A stretch of DNA of 64,000 nucleotides from Dermanyssus gallinae (lineage: Eukaryota > Arthropoda > Arachnida > Mesostigmata > Dermanyssidae). The stretch is taken from NCBI GenBank assembly GCA_003439945.1, contig QVRM01005405.1, forward strand, positions 67,001-131,000, given 5' to 3'. Below are positions 23,796 through 35,328 of the stretch, one piece after another. The notes beneath the pieces are model-generated. The model saw nothing but the letters and a program-made list of their open reading frames with translations, had not been told where the DNA came from and searched no databases. Position 1 is the first letter of the stretch; each line of letters opens with the position of its first letter. Position numbers and translations under genes: made by a program.

Positions 23796-23798
23796 TGT

Positions 23799-23860
23799 TG
23801 TCTTTGTTGTTGTTGTTGTTGCTGTTGTTGTTGCTGTTGTTGTTGCTGCTGTTGTTGTGA
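23799..23860. repeat. (TTG)n microsatellite
   Basis: Interrupted TTG/CTG array of about 60 nt. It reads as a Cys-rich run in the + strand frame that continues into 23880-24116. Confidence 0.9.
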
Positions 23861-24018
23861 TCGTTGTTACGTCTGTTCGTCTCATTGTTCGTGGCAAATC
23901 AACGAAGAACAGCTAGCAGGCTACTTGCGGCAAACGAAAGACGAAGAAATCGACCAGTCGACAACAACGACGACACCGCCGAGGGGGGACTTTACAATAA
24001 TCGGACACTCTACCACGT

Positions 24019-24237
24019 ATGAAGAGAGGGAACAGCGAAACACCGAACAGAAGCACCGGCCGAGACAGCAATATAAGCTGTGGCAATTGTGGTATTACGT
24101 GTGGCACACTAGTTGAAATGGTGGCGCATCTAAACGGAGGTTTGCGTTACCGCGGAACTATAACATATACGACTTCGCCACACCCCACAAAGCGCGCACG
24201 CACCCACATCACAGCGCATCCGAACCTTCTTGAGTAG
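24019..24237 (+). CDS. possible protein with half zinc finger
   Basis: A 72-codon frame from ATG at 24019 to TAG, in complex sequence. Near its middle it reads SCGNCGITCGTLVEMVAHL. The two Cys are two residues apart and the His follows after 12 residues, which is the C-x2-C-x12-H spacing of C2H2 zinc fingers. There is a Met where the conserved Leu normally sits, and the expected second His 3-5 residues on is absent. Either this is a degenerate finger or a coincidence in a chance frame. Another + strand frame covers part of the same bases, so coding is unproven. Confidence 0.18.
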   Translation: MKRGNSETPNRSTGRDSNISCGNCGITCGTLVEMVAHLNGGLRYRGTITYTTSPHPTKRARTHITAHPNLLE

Positions 24238-24960
24238 GCCCTGAGCGTAGGAACACAGCAACAGCAGCAATAACAACGACAACAACATTGGCCGGCGAAT
24301 CGAGTGCACTTGTCAGCAAGCGCCAAATACCAGTGTGAACTATCTGAGTCCTAAAATCGGTGGTTTGGTTTCTACCCTTCTAATAGCATCTCCTGCTTGA
24401 GAGCCGTGTAACGAGCTAACGAGTGATTCTTCGTTTACTGGCCCAGAAGCATTGTCTTTGATTGAAGTCGTCCGTTCGTCGTTCTCATTGGGCTGCATGT
24501 CGTTGTCGTATATGTATATATATATATATATATATATGCATGCGCATGTACGTACTCCAATATTTGAGCAAAATTCTACTAGCATTCACTACTAATAATA
24601 GTAAATTATTATAGATCTGGCTCCGGCAATTAGCTGAGCCTAGCCAGCCTGGCTGGCAAACGGTGCCATCGGCACATTAACCAACCAAACTTAGACAGAG
24701 ACGAATTTGGACCAACAACGTACTGGGGAGGGTAGTAAGTTGCTGGCATCTCTCACTTTTCCGTTCTGTCCTTCTGTCATGTGCATCTTCCCTCGGGCTT
24801 CTTAAAGCAGTCCAGCAGCAAAGTGCTGTTTGCAGCGTTGCAGGACATCATTAAACGGCCAGCACTATCCATTGAGTTCCATGTCATAAAGATGACAATA
24901 AACATGAATATTATTGTTTTCATTGTTATTATTATTACAGCAACGTCAGGTTTTACTTCA

Positions 24961-24993
<33 letters not shown>

Positions 24994-26699
24994 GTTATGA
25001 CCGCTTTGCTGAATTGTGAAATTTCGACGAGCCTGTCAGCTACTGGTTAGTTGCAGCCGCACGCTAAACTACCGTGGTGTGAATCTTCTCTCTCTCTTTA
25101 TCTCTCGCGCTCTCTCTCTCTCTCTCTCTTGTTCTTCTATGATGTTTTCAAATGAAAACAAAGCGCCCAAATTGCACACCTATCAGCACAACTACGACAC
25201 CGTGTGGTCAATGCAGCGGACGAACAACTAACTACCTGGTCATAACGCCGACTCTGTCTACCTGTCAGCTTCTTTGTCCTGGCGCTAGCCTGGAGTCGCC
25301 ATTAACGACGGGGTTCGCGGCTGTTTGGACAGGTGTCTTTCGAACTGGACATTCTCACCACCATCGTCTGAGCCGTGCCGTGCAGATCCAGGCCGCCCGC
25401 ACAGGATGCCTAGCTGGACTAATCGGGCCAGCCGGGATTAAGTAGCCGGGGTAGGGCTAAAGCGCACATAGAAGAGTTTGCTTATTTCAGCAACACCAAC
25501 CCACATGTGACCAGCGTGACCAGCGCCGAAGATCAATGCTTACTCATAGGGCAAACGAGTGACCATGAATAGTAGTAGTAAGGAGATCAGTTGCTGCAAC
25601 AATACACCAAAAATTAAAAGGATATAAGACTTCGAGTAGCAGCAGCAACAACAACAACAACAATAACAACAACAACAACAACAACGACAACATTAACAAC
25701 AATAGTCTTAGGGCAAACGACAGAAAACACTAACTAATTGCTGTAGTTAACAGCCGCAAATGCTGAGAAAAACAAAAATATTGAGCACCGCAAATAGAAC
25801 ACAAAATAACGCTATATAAGCAGCAATACATATGGCAAGCAATTACGGCAAATGCCACAGCGACTGGAATTCTCGTTAAGACAATTCGACTTATGGCTGC
25901 AATAGGGTGACGTGCGGCGACGACGACGACGACAACAAAGAAAAACGTTGAAATGACAAGGGAAATAAAAATCGTAATAAAAATCACAACAACAACAACA
26001 CCGGCGACAACAACTTGTTCACAATTATCACCTTGTCGGTGCTAGCCCCCAAGCACAGAACTTCAACAACTGCGATTACCATTACCAGCTGTGCTGCGAC
26101 CTTCAACAACCGGCCGCGGAGGGGCTTTCATAAGGGGGTGGGCCGAGCCAGAAGCTGGCGGCATTTTCACAAGCCGAAGTACGAAAATGACATCGACGGC
26201 GAGTGGGTAGCTTGTGCCACGACCAGAACGCCACGCCTGAGCAAAGGAGGGAAAACAAACGCATTGGCAAACGGATACGAATCGACATCGAACGGCGTTG
26301 TCATCAAGACGAAAAAGATATAGCAACCGACTGGTGTCGCCGGTGAACCTAAGACGATTAGAGAGATAGTCTACTCTTACTACGACTCATATAGTCTTAT
26401 AGTTATCTGTTTGTGCTGTTCTTGTTGTTGTAGTTGTTTTTGTTGTTGTTGGTGGTGGTGGTGGTGGTGTTAGTGTTGTTGTTATTCAACCAGCTTAAGC
26501 AGGCAAAAGTAGGTGAGCTTGTCGTCTGTATCGGGCGGCCCGAGTCTACAACCCGGCAAAGCGGGTTGCGAAATGCATAAAGGACGGCTAGCCAGAAAAG
26601 CAGCAAATCGACACCGAGCATGGCAATGACTTGTTGTACTATTAGTTTACTTTTGCGCTGCTCTAGGTGCAGGCAAACTCGCACGCTTGAGTGATTTTA

Positions 26700-26701
<2 letters not shown>
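24238..26701. other. mixed DNA with short repeats
   Basis: TA at about 24515-24537, (TC)13 at 24961-24987, CT tract at about 25105-25130, CAA array at about 25640-25690, GAC patch at about 25916-25935 and GGT/TTG units at about 26410-26480. Frames are short, and no recognisable product was found. Confidence 0.55.
24961..24987. repeat. (TC)13 microsatellite
   Basis: Uninterrupted pyrimidine dinucleotide repeat. A second one follows at about 25105-25130. Confidence 0.95.

Positions 26702-26759
<58 letters not shown>
26702..26759. repeat. (AT)29 microsatellite
   Basis: Uninterrupted AT array of 58 nt, directly joined to the 16-bp repeat that follows. Confidence 0.97.
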
Positions 26760-26762
<3 letters not shown>

Positions 26763-26818
26763 TATATATACATATGCATATATATACATATGCATATATA
26801 TACATATGCATATATATA
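26760..26818. repeat. 16-bp tandem repeat, about 3.6 copies
   Basis: Unit GCATATATATACATAT, starting at 26760, 26776, 26792 and 26808. It is a higher-order repeat grown at the edge of the AT array. Confidence 0.95.
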
Positions 26819-26839
26819 TTAATATATATATATACATGC

Positions 26840-27978
26840 CTACTATAAAACGTGATGACCTGTGCTGCCGTTTCGGATCGGATCAAAGGGCGGTGCCATT
26901 TACGCGAACGGGCGGGCCCTTGGGCCATTGGGCTCTCGGGCCCTTGTGTCAGCGCCGCCCGCGAATCGGCTACAGCCGGAGACATTTCGGCGTTGTCCGA
27001 ACTTGAGCTGCGCCATCGAAACAAGGGCTTCAGCTTTTCAGCTTCAGCTTCGTCCGCACATTGACTACCCCCCTCCTCGGCTTTATTCCTGCTCCCCCCT
27101 CGCCAGCCACCCCCTTCCCCCCGCCAGTCCGTTCGATCCGTTCACTCTGACGATTTTTGACGGCGGTGCGATAAAAGTCAAATATGAACCACTACTACCA
27201 CCATCAGAAGCGAACTTACGATGTTTTAGAAGATGAAGAGATACAGAACGAGATAGAGAGAGAGAGAGGGGGGGTGGTGGGAACAAAGCAAGCCACCGTA
27301 AGTTAGTGCAAGTGCAGTCGGTCAAACAGAAAACAATAAAAAACAAAAATAACATTAATACCACCACCGAGCGATAACAGCAGCAACAGCAGCCAGTATC
27401 GCCGGCTTATCACATGTCAGCCAATTGGCGCCGACGACAGACATAGCAATGAACAGCTATGGAAAAAGGATGGAACACGGGTCGCAACATTGCAAGAATC
27501 TGCCACAGCAAAACAATGTGCCGCTAAACGGAAAGAGGGACACGCGTATAAAATGAGAAACTATCAGAGAGATAGAGGAAATGAGAGAGCGAGAGAGAGA
27601 GAATAAGGAAGAAGCACACAAAAATATGCGGCGTTCCAAACGTGAAAGCAGCTTAGCCGAGCTCGATGCAATAGACGGCGGCGTTAGACAACGCGGGCTT
27701 TCTCGCTCGAGCCTTGTCGAACAGGACTAAAATAGATGGGTGGTTGGATGGATGGTGGAACGTGGAAGGAAAAACGAACACGACAGGGAAACGTGGACAG
27801 AGAGCAAATAAAAGGTAAAGGCAAACATCAGAAGATACCAAAATGGTCATGATGACAGTACACCACCAGTAACCAAAATATATCGTAGTTATAGTTGCAT
27901 GGTAGTAGGAAGATCAACCCCGTACTGAACGTGGCAGATGTAATCGCGTTCGTAGTATAGGGCAAGAAGGCACCCAAG
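26840..27978. other. unique GC-rich then mixed DNA
   Basis: GC-rich unique DNA (26850-27140) with frames on both strands, an AG tract near 27256-27270 and AG-rich DNA (27560-27610). Nothing recognised. Confidence 0.5.
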
Positions 27979-28275
27979 ATGGACGATTCGGAAGCTATCA
28001 TTGGATGGAGACTCAGAAATATCACATTGGCGGCAGCAACAACAACAGCACAAACAGACCACAACAACAACACAAGGAACAACAAACACAGCATGCCATC
28101 AACAACAACAACAATATTCACAAACGGTACAATAACTAAAATTACGTTGCTACGAGCAGCACAACAAACATCCACAACGACAGCAACAACAAGAAACAAC
28201 AACAACGACATTAACAACAACGACAATAACAACAACAACAACAACAACAACAAGAAACAACAACAACGACAATAA
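27979..28275 (+). CDS. possible Asn/Thr-rich ORF
   Basis: ATG in a good context (CAAGATGGA) opens 98 codons. The first 16 residues (MDDSEAIIGWRLRNIT) are complex. The rest is increasingly Thr/Asn from CAA repeats, ending in Asn and Gln runs. A long frame also runs on the minus strand. The repeat alone could keep this frame open, so this is a weak call. Confidence 0.12.
   Translation: MDDSEAIIGWRLRNITLAAATTTAQTDHNNNTRNNKHSMPSTTTTIFTNGTITKITLLRAAQQTSTTTATTRNNNNDINNNDNNNNNNNNNKKQQQRQ
28185..28275. repeat. (CAA)n with duplicated AAGAAACAACAACAACGAC
   Basis: Two copies of a block reading AAGAAACAACAACAACGAC lie about 55 nt apart within a CAA array. Confidence 0.85.
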
Positions 28276-29199
28276 CAACAACAACAATAGCGGCAACTAC
28301 AATGATATCAACAATAACAAACAAAAACTTTACGATTTCGACGAACTCCCATAAAAGGCCACATCAAAGTACACAATGCTATGATGAGAAATAAAAAGGG
28401 TCGAAATGTGCTTATGATTTTGCTGGTGCTCGTTGTTGTTGACGTAATACCATCATCATTTCACCACACGCATATCTCTATATATATTTTCTTGTAGCGA
28501 TTTGTTCGATTTTGTTCGAGTTGTTCTTCTGCTTCCTTCCCCTGTCTTTGTCGGCTATCAACTGACTGACTCAGTGCTGTTCAGAGATGTGGCCGGTGCG
28601 TCGCCACTGTCTTCGATCGTCTCCAAAGTAGTTTTTTTGCTGTAGGCCAACCGGAACTTTTCGGGCTGACGAGACGGAACTCCGCTGCTCTCAGAACGAG
28701 CTCATTCGATCGCGTGGATTCCTCTTGTATATCTACCCGTTTGTCTGTCTGTCTGTCTGTGTTCAAAGAGAATATGTACTGTGTACGGGAACATGTATGG
28801 TAAACAGTGACAACAACCGACAAATGACACCATTTGAATGTGTTTTTTCAATCCTCCCACTATTTATATATATTTCAATCCTCCTATTATTCATTAATCA
28901 ATCACTGATTGACTGAATAATTTTCTCTCACAACTGATATGGCAACGCTGTGGAGTTACAGATGTACGAGAGTACTCGTAGTAAAAAGCAGTAGCAGTAC
29001 GTACTGTGAGCAGCACAAGTAATATCAACACAAGCTTAATTTGGTATAATTTTTTTAATGTGAATTTCATATTATTAATAATATGATGATTATTATGAGA
29101 TTATTATTAATATTATAATAATAGTACTTCTTAATAGTAATATGAATATTATTATTATTATTATTATTATTGGAATAGAAACAACAAATCCACGACATC
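28276..29199. other. AT-rich DNA, nothing recognised
   Basis: AT-rich DNA with a short GTCT run near 28742-28760. ATT/TAA-rich DNA runs from 29050 to 29172, including (ATT)8 at about 29149-29172. Confidence 0.55.
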
Positions 29200-29343
29200 T
29201 TAGTTGTACGCCCATGCGCCAGGAGCTTCAACAAACTTGCCGCCGCAGTGCAAGATGCGGTGGAAGATGATGAACAACTGCAGATAGAGAAGTGCGAAGT
29301 AAACGCACGCCTGTAAACAAAATGTCGATAAAAAAATGGCCAT
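29200..29343 (-). CDS. possible 47-aa membrane peptide or 3' exon
   Basis: On the minus strand, ATGGCC at 29343 opens a closed 47-codon frame ending TAA at 29200-29202, with an in-frame TAG 9 nt before the ATG. It reads as a hydrophobic helix (ACVYFALLYLQLFIIF) followed by a short tail with HCGG and ending GAWAYN. Alternatively, a strong acceptor-like site (T-rich tract, then TTTACAG) cuts at the GCG of residue 12, in phase with this frame, making it a terminal exon. The sequence is complex and not repeat-derived. No family recognised, and a 47-codon frame alone is easily chance. Confidence 0.22.
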   Translation of the reverse strand: MAIFLSTFCLQACVYFALLYLQLFIIFHRILHCGGKFVEAPGAWAYN

Positions 29344-29795
29344 TTGCAACAACTATCAGAAAAAGGAGGGGGCGGCAAACGCGGCATACATAGAGTAGTC
29401 TTAGGCGAATATCGACGACGGTGTATGCTTTACGCAGACCCATGCGCAGATGACAACCACAACGACGACGACGACGACTAAAACAACAGCAGCATTAAAA
29501 ATACAAAAAATAAAAATACAAAAAAAAAACAAATACACTACTACTACTACGATGCCATCTATCTCCACCGATGTATGATGACGAAACATCTCGTGTACAA
29601 CACGTAACAGATGCATCAACTGCTAAACTCGCGCATAGATCTCGACAAAATCGTTGGGGCAGTACACCGCCAGTTGTGTAGCAGGGGGGGAACATGTAGA
29701 TGTAGTCATTTCACAGTCATAATAAAATTAGTCGTAGCGTACAGCGAGAAGGGCCTGATGACGTTTTGATATCCTATTGGTTGGGGCTATGATAT
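29344..29795. other. mixed DNA, nothing recognised
   Basis: Includes a GAC run near 29463-29477 and A-rich DNA (29500-29535). No gene recognised. Confidence 0.5.
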
Positions 29796-29882
29796 GTTTT
29801 TGTCGTTGTTGATGTTGTTGTTGCTGCTTTTGTCGGTATTGTTGTTGTTATTGCTGCGTTTGTCGGTATTGTTGTTGTTGTT
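29796..29882. repeat. 30-bp minisatellite in TTG DNA
   Basis: About three 30-bp units share TTTGTCGGTATTGTTGTTG, with TTGCTGC between them. The minus-strand frame shows the repeated peptide IPTNAA / IPTKAA. Confidence 0.8.
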
Positions 29883-31450
29883 GTTTCATTGTTGTTGCAG
29901 CAGCTGCTGTTCAACGCTTCAACTTGAGAGTCCTGTGTTGGCCAATTGCGTCGTTGTCCTTCATCTAATGGCTCGATCTCATGGCTTATTACTTCGATAA
30001 TCAAGTAGCACAGTAGCAGTCAATGGCAGTGATACTGCATACTGCTGCTAGTAACATAATCATAGTTGTAGCCGAAGTGAAATAATAATAATAAGCATTT
30101 CAATAAAGGCTATAGTAATGCTAGTGAGTAGAAACAATCATTTTAGAAGTAATGTCGTGGTAATCGCTAAGCAGCAGCGCCGTCTCATTCACTGGCGGAG
30201 ACCCTGACGATTAAACAACCCCACCCAGTGATGGTATGTAATGCAGTGGCACATTACAGCAGCTGTCTGCATGCCCTCGCTGCTGCCTCAATTGTTGTTG
30301 TTTTTCGTGTTCTTGTTGTTGCTGATGGTAATGACAATGCTGATGATGCTTGCTGCTGCTAATTGCTACCGGGGGTGGTTGTCAACCCACTCGACCCGAT
30401 CGATAGTCGGTACTCGGCACTTTTGCCCGAAGTCTGTTACAAATAAAAATATATGTTGCTTTCCTTGTAAGGTTGTTGGTAAATTTAAGAAATCGATCTG
30501 GTCGCGGTCGCAGAACCAATGCCCTTTTGCAAGTAGCCATCATACAATTGTTATGTTGTTGTTGTTGTTGTCTCTGCTGCTGTTGCTGCTGCTGTTGTAG
30601 TTGTTGCTTGCATGGAAGTCGCCATGTGCTCGACAGAAAACAGGTGAGCTGAAGACAGGCGGGAATCTGAATTGAACAACAACGAGAACAACAACAACAG
30701 CAACAACAACGAGCATCACAACAGCAACGAAAACCAATAATAATAACATTGTCGTCACCAACAGCAACACTACAGAGAGTGAGAAACAAAAGTCTCAACA
30801 TTAATATAATCATCATCGACATCACCATGATCGTCTTCACCGTCATTATCATCATTATTATCATGGTGCTGAAATGGGGCCTATTTGTGTCCGTTCATCA
30901 TCGCATTGCGTTCAATTCAAAGCAAGTCAACGTGCAACGGTCAGTCTCGGTCAACCAATGACCGAAGCCCTTCGTCCGTCCTCTCCGTTCTTCGGTAGAA
31001 AGCAGAGCACGGAGTGCAGCAGCAGCGGGGGTGGCCGGGGTTAACGGAGGCGCCGGCGGCAGTAATCGCCACAGAATACGGCCGTCACCGGACAACAACA
31101 ACGACGACGACGACAGTTTGAACGTGTCGTCGTCACTGAAATATACGCCGAGATGATGAAAACATGAAAACACAGTGACGTTGATGGTTCGTTAGAAAAA
31201 CAAGCAAATGGATTTATTTGCGTATTGCGGCCGCTGCATGCTGCTAGCAATTGCTACCGTTGGAGTTGTTTTAGTGGCTGCTGTTGCCGCTATTGTTGCT
31301 GTTGTTGTTGTTGCTGCTGCTATTGTTGTTGCTCCTGTTGTTGTTGTTGTTGCTGCTGTTGCTGATTACATACATAGCACGCACATATGTATAAATTCAT
31401 GCATACATGCATGTTGTTGTTGTTGTTAGGGGGTCGTCGTTAACGTTGAC
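29883..31450. other. TTG/CAA blocks, no gene seen
   Basis: TTG units (30290-30330 and 30550-30606) face CAA units (30675-30725). CAT blocks (30805-30865) and TTG/GCT units (31262-31365) follow. Frames are repeat products. Confidence 0.6.
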
Positions 31451-31822
31451 ATGTCTGTAGAATTGGCGGCCGTAATCCAAGTTGACAAACGGGGGCCGCT
31501 CCTGTCAACCAAATCACACTTGTGGGTGAACATACATGGGGCTTGTCGGCCGGCTGGGCTCTGCTGTTACACTGCTGTCGCTACCGTACTTGCAAACATT
31601 GCTTGCGCACATCATGATTTGTCGCCGCGATTATTAAGCCGTTACGGAACGATGATCGCTAACAGCAACAGCGAGAACAACAACAATAGCAACATCAACA
31701 ACAACAATAGCAACAACAACAGCAACAACAATAGCAACAACAATAACAACGCCATCATTAGCAGTGGCTCTAGAACAGTAGCCACGCTCCCAACTGTGCA
31801 GCAGCAGCGGCAATCCCCTTAG
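31451..31822 (+). CDS. possible ORF with Asn-rich tail
   Basis: Of the ATG-started frames with a complex N-terminal part, this is among the longest (123 codons), with an in-frame TAG 24 nt upstream. Residues 1 to about 70 are complex and include MSVELAAVIQVDKRGPLL. Residues about 73-100 are Asn/Ser-rich, encoded by CAA and AGCAACA units. The C-terminus returns to complex sequence (SGSRTVATLP, then a short Gln run). Asn/Gln runs are common in real invertebrate regulatory proteins, but here the repeat also keeps the frame open. No domain or localisation signal recognised. Confidence 0.2.
   Translation: MSVELAAVIQVDKRGPLLSTKSHLWVNIHGACRPAGLCCYTAVATVLANIACAHHDLSPRLLSRYGTMIANSNSENNNNSNINNNNSNNNSNNNSNNNNNAIISSGSRTVATLPTVQQQRQSP
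31675..31752. repeat. (CAA/CAATAG)n array
   Basis: CAACAACAATAG-type units are repeated several times. The array is complementary in kind to the TTG/GCT block at 31262-31365. Confidence 0.85.
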
Positions 31823-32811
31823 CAAAAACACAAACATCAGCAGAAAGAGAAGATTTCGAAGAGCCGCAATGTGATGCCCGCCAAACGATTTCAATTGTTA
31901 TTGACGATAGTAGTTGTCGTCGGCGTTGCCGATACTGTTGTCGCTATCATTATAGGAACCAAACTCTTCTTAATCCTAGTATCGCTACAAGTATATATTA
32001 GCCGTTTTAATTCAATAAAAATCATGATAGTAGCAAGTTCTGCGAGTTCAGCAAGGCTAAGTAGACGCAAAGACTACGACGGTAGGTCTACCGCGACAGC
32101 ATTGCAGCGACGAGTATGGGTGATTTTCTGCTATGGATTCTGTGTCCTCATTCATGTGTGCCTCAGTATGTGAATTTTCTTATGCATTCTGTCTACAGCA
32201 TGTCTCTTGGCCGAAACACGCTGTCAAACAGGGCCGGCAGCAACAGCAGAGAAACGCAAACTGGCACCACCAAGGGGTCCCACTACAGCCAGGATGAAGC
32301 AAATATCAATAAAACTACAACAATCATGACCGTAGCAACAACAACAACAACAACAACAACATTAACAACAACAACAAAGTCACAACAACAACAACGACAA
32401 CAATAAAACCGTAAGCAACAATAATAAAGCTAATAACAGGAGCAGTAGCAAAAACGCTGACAACAACGCTGACTACAACGTTGACAACTATTGCGTACTG
32501 CAATGTATACTATAGCTATTTCTTCTCCTCCTACCACTAATACTTATAGTACTACTACTACTACCATTCTTAGTAGTAGTAATAGTACTGATGCTGCCTT
32601 GATTGAGTACTACTCATTGTAGTTGTAGTAATCGTTGTAGTACTTACTACAAGCAGTAATGCTGCGACTGCTGACAAATCATGTCAATGAGTTGTCGTCA
32701 GTCGGGTGGGTGCGCGAATGCAGCCGCGACACCGCCCATCGGTGGGAACCACGACGTCTTCGGCAATCAAACGCACACAAGCCAACAGAACCAACTACAT
32801 GAAAACGACTA

Positions 32812-32886
32812 GCAACAACAATAACAACGACAGCAATAACAACAACAACAATAACAGCAGCAACAACAACAACAACAACAACAACA
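32812..32886. repeat. (CAA/CAG)n array
   Basis: Interrupted CAA array of about 75 nt. Confidence 0.9.
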
Positions 32887-34354
32887 GCTACGGTGGGCGC
32901 TGATGAGCTTGGAAGTCAAGAAACATTGACGACAAGAGTTCACTGTCGTGGTTGAAAAAGATGCGCTAATTCCACGCGCTGTGTCCGCCATTCGGCATCA
33001 AGCATTCTTCCGCTGTTCGGGATCAAGCATACGATTTGGGGTGCGTGTGTGCGTTCATCCCTTGAGACTCAGACGGCAGACACTTGCAATGGACACAAAC
33101 TGTTCCGCAGGACAACCAAAATCAAACGAGATTAGAAAATCGAATCATTATCGCCATTATCATCATCATCATCATCATCATCATTATGATGATGTTGTGT
33201 CGCAGACTTCTCAGGACTGATAAAATAAATAAAGGTCTCTTACTGCTTTGATTTTCTTTCTTTTCTTATTCTTCTTAGTTTTCTTCTTCTCGTTGGTCTC
33301 TGGCCTGTGATGTTTCGTTGAGCGTTTTCGCCCGTTAAGCGCGCAATAATAGCAAGTTATACTATTAGTGATAATAGGCACTTTTGAGCTGCAAGCAAGC
33401 AACCAACCAACCAACAAAAATACGCCGCCGTGAGGCAGCAATAAACGCTATCCTACTGTTCCTACAGCAATAAGGCACCGGAGAGTCGGCGGCAGCCTCC
33501 GTCATCACCTTCAACTTCTCCTGACCACCTCCTCCATCCATTATCATCATCACCATCATCTTGTTGCCTTTTCTTTCTTTTTTTTCTTTTGCGCTTCTTC
33601 TCGTATTTGTTCGGCTATCTCTTCTCCCTAATTTTTCTTTTTCTCGGTGGCCTTTCTTCGCACTTCTACATCGCGTTGTCATCCCCCCGCTCATACCCCC
33701 CGCTCATACCCCCCACCTCAATTTCAGGCTCAGTTTTTGTCAACACGCGCTGACCCATGTTGAAATGAAATCCAATCGTTCTGATGATGATGATTATAAT
33801 CATCATCGTCTTCATCGCCATCGTCGTCATCGCGAGCACCAGCGTTGATGACGATGCTTGGCTCACGCGCACAGTAGCATCATTTATACGCTTTACGAAC
33901 GTAGGCGACAAAGACGAAAAAGAAAGAAGAAAATCAGAAGCAGAAAAAGGCGGCTGAGACCAAAAAGGAACCATAGATCTCTGTCGAGTAGGTAGAGACA
34001 GATAGTCGGTCGAGGTCGTGGTTGGTCGCTGTCTGGTTGCCGCCTCTCGGAGCGTGAAGCCACAATGACGAAGTCGACCGTCAGACAGCCAGCTTCACCG
34101 ACCCCGAGCTTCACGAAGGCAGACACAGACAATCGACTTTGGCTACGATCGAATCGTAACGCGGCGGGAGCGGCCGGCGCAGTGCACGATATCACTGTGT
34201 GTGTGTGCGTATGAATCTGATTTCAGTGTCGGTAGCGCTGTGGTAAATAGGGGAAAAAAAGAAGACTGACGAAGACCACAATGACGTTAAATCTAAACAA
34301 CAAAGCATCCGCTGCTGCTGCTCTAGTGACATTAGGAACAGAGCACTGCAGGCG

Positions 34355-34482
34355 CAGCAACAACAACAACAACAACAACAAGAACAACACAACAATGACA
34401 ACAGTCACAGCAGCAATTGAAACAACAACAACCACGACAATGGTCGCAGCAGCAACAAAACCACCAACAACAACAACAACGA
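34355..34482. repeat. interrupted (CAA)n array
   Basis: CAA units with ACG, GCA and ATG interruptions spread over about 128 nt. Confidence 0.85.
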
Positions 34483-34503
34483 TAAAAGGGGATTATTTAG
34501 AGT

Positions 34504-34707
34504 ATGGGTAACAGATGTCATTCAAGGGTGGGCATTCGCAGACGTAATTCGATATGGACAGTGCATAACAACAACGACGACCCCGCAATGCGTGCTTCCA
34601 ATGATAGCACGGCAATCCACCCAGGGAGATGCGTGAGACTCGACGCGAGAGAGGATGAAGAACCGCAAGCTCGCCTTGACTCCTATCATATCTTAGAAGC
34701 AAATTAA
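34504..34707 (+). CDS. possible hydrophilic ORF, unknown
   Basis: 67 codons from ATG at 34504 to TAA, with an in-frame TAG two codons upstream. Apart from a short Asn run from a CAA patch, the sequence is complex and rich in charged residues: MGNRCHSRVGIRRR near the start, LDAREDEEPQARLD near the end. No transmembrane segment or known motif. The AG of the upstream TAG could act as a splice acceptor for an exon starting there, but no pyrimidine tract supports that. Similar frames are expected by chance. Confidence 0.14.
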   Translation: MGNRCHSRVGIRRRNSIWTVHNNNDDPAMRASNDSTAIHPGRCVRLDAREDEEPQARLDSYHILEAN

Positions 34708-35117
34708 AAGCTCCCCGTACAACGAGGCAGCTAGATAATTAGAGTGTATGAGAGAGAGAGAGAGCAAAAAAGCGCTTCCTGATTAAACAAGTCTGATAGA
34801 GAGTGGGAGAGAAAGAGACGAATTAAGTTTACACGCAGAGGCGAGGTGTTACCGTGATGTTGTAGGTGCTGTTAATGTTATAGTTGCTATAGTTATTATA
34901 TTTGTTGTTGTTGTTGTTGCCGTCGTGGTAGTTGGTTACTGATACCACTGATGTTGTTAATGGTGTTAAAAAGTAGTTCCGCTGAAAATGGTTGTAACAT
35001 ATATTCAATAAAAAAAATGGTGATAAACACATTTCTTTTTTACGGTTTATCTTAGGAAGTTTAAATACATCGCTAAATTACCTTTCCTGCAACCATCGCA
35101 GGTAAGGTAGTCTAGCG
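34708..35117. other. AG-rich and TTG-rich DNA
   Basis: AG tracts (34750-34765 and 34800-34815) and TTG units (34900-34920). No gene recognised. Confidence 0.6.
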
Positions 35118-35328
35118 ATGAAAGCGGCGATCTATAATACTTCTCCTGCTGCCGTCGCTGTTATTTTGTTGTTCATATTGCTGCTGTTGTTGTTGTTGTT
35201 GTTGTTGATTTCATTGTTGTTGTTTTTGTCGCGAGGCAATTTTTTGTTTTCGAGACGACGATTTGGTGTTGTCTTAGTTCATGACGCCATGCCCGCTCGC
35301 GATCATGATTGCTACGGCTGTTGCTGGT
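35118..35328 (+). CDS. possible first exon with Leu-rich membrane span
   Basis: ATG at 35118 opens a frame beginning MKAAIYNTSPAAVAVILL. A Leu/Ile-rich hydrophobic run, largely encoded by a (TTG)n array, is followed by a basic SRRRFG segment and a Cys-containing tail. A strong donor-like CTG|GTGAGT follows near 35328-35334. Unspliced, the frame stops at once (TGA inside the donor), giving 70 codons. If real it would be a signal-anchored or secreted product whose membrane span grew from a microsatellite. The repeat alone also explains the hydrophobic run. Confidence 0.15.

Larger units (their letters stand above)
31823..34503. other. repeat-rich stretch, no gene seen
   Basis: CAA arrays (32335-32403, 32812-32886 and 34355-34482), CAT block (33145-33190), CTTTT-rich DNA (33240-33300 and 33560-33660) and TAG/TAC-rich DNA (32540-32660). 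Asn-, Thr- and Ser-rich frames come from these repeats. Confidence 0.6.
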
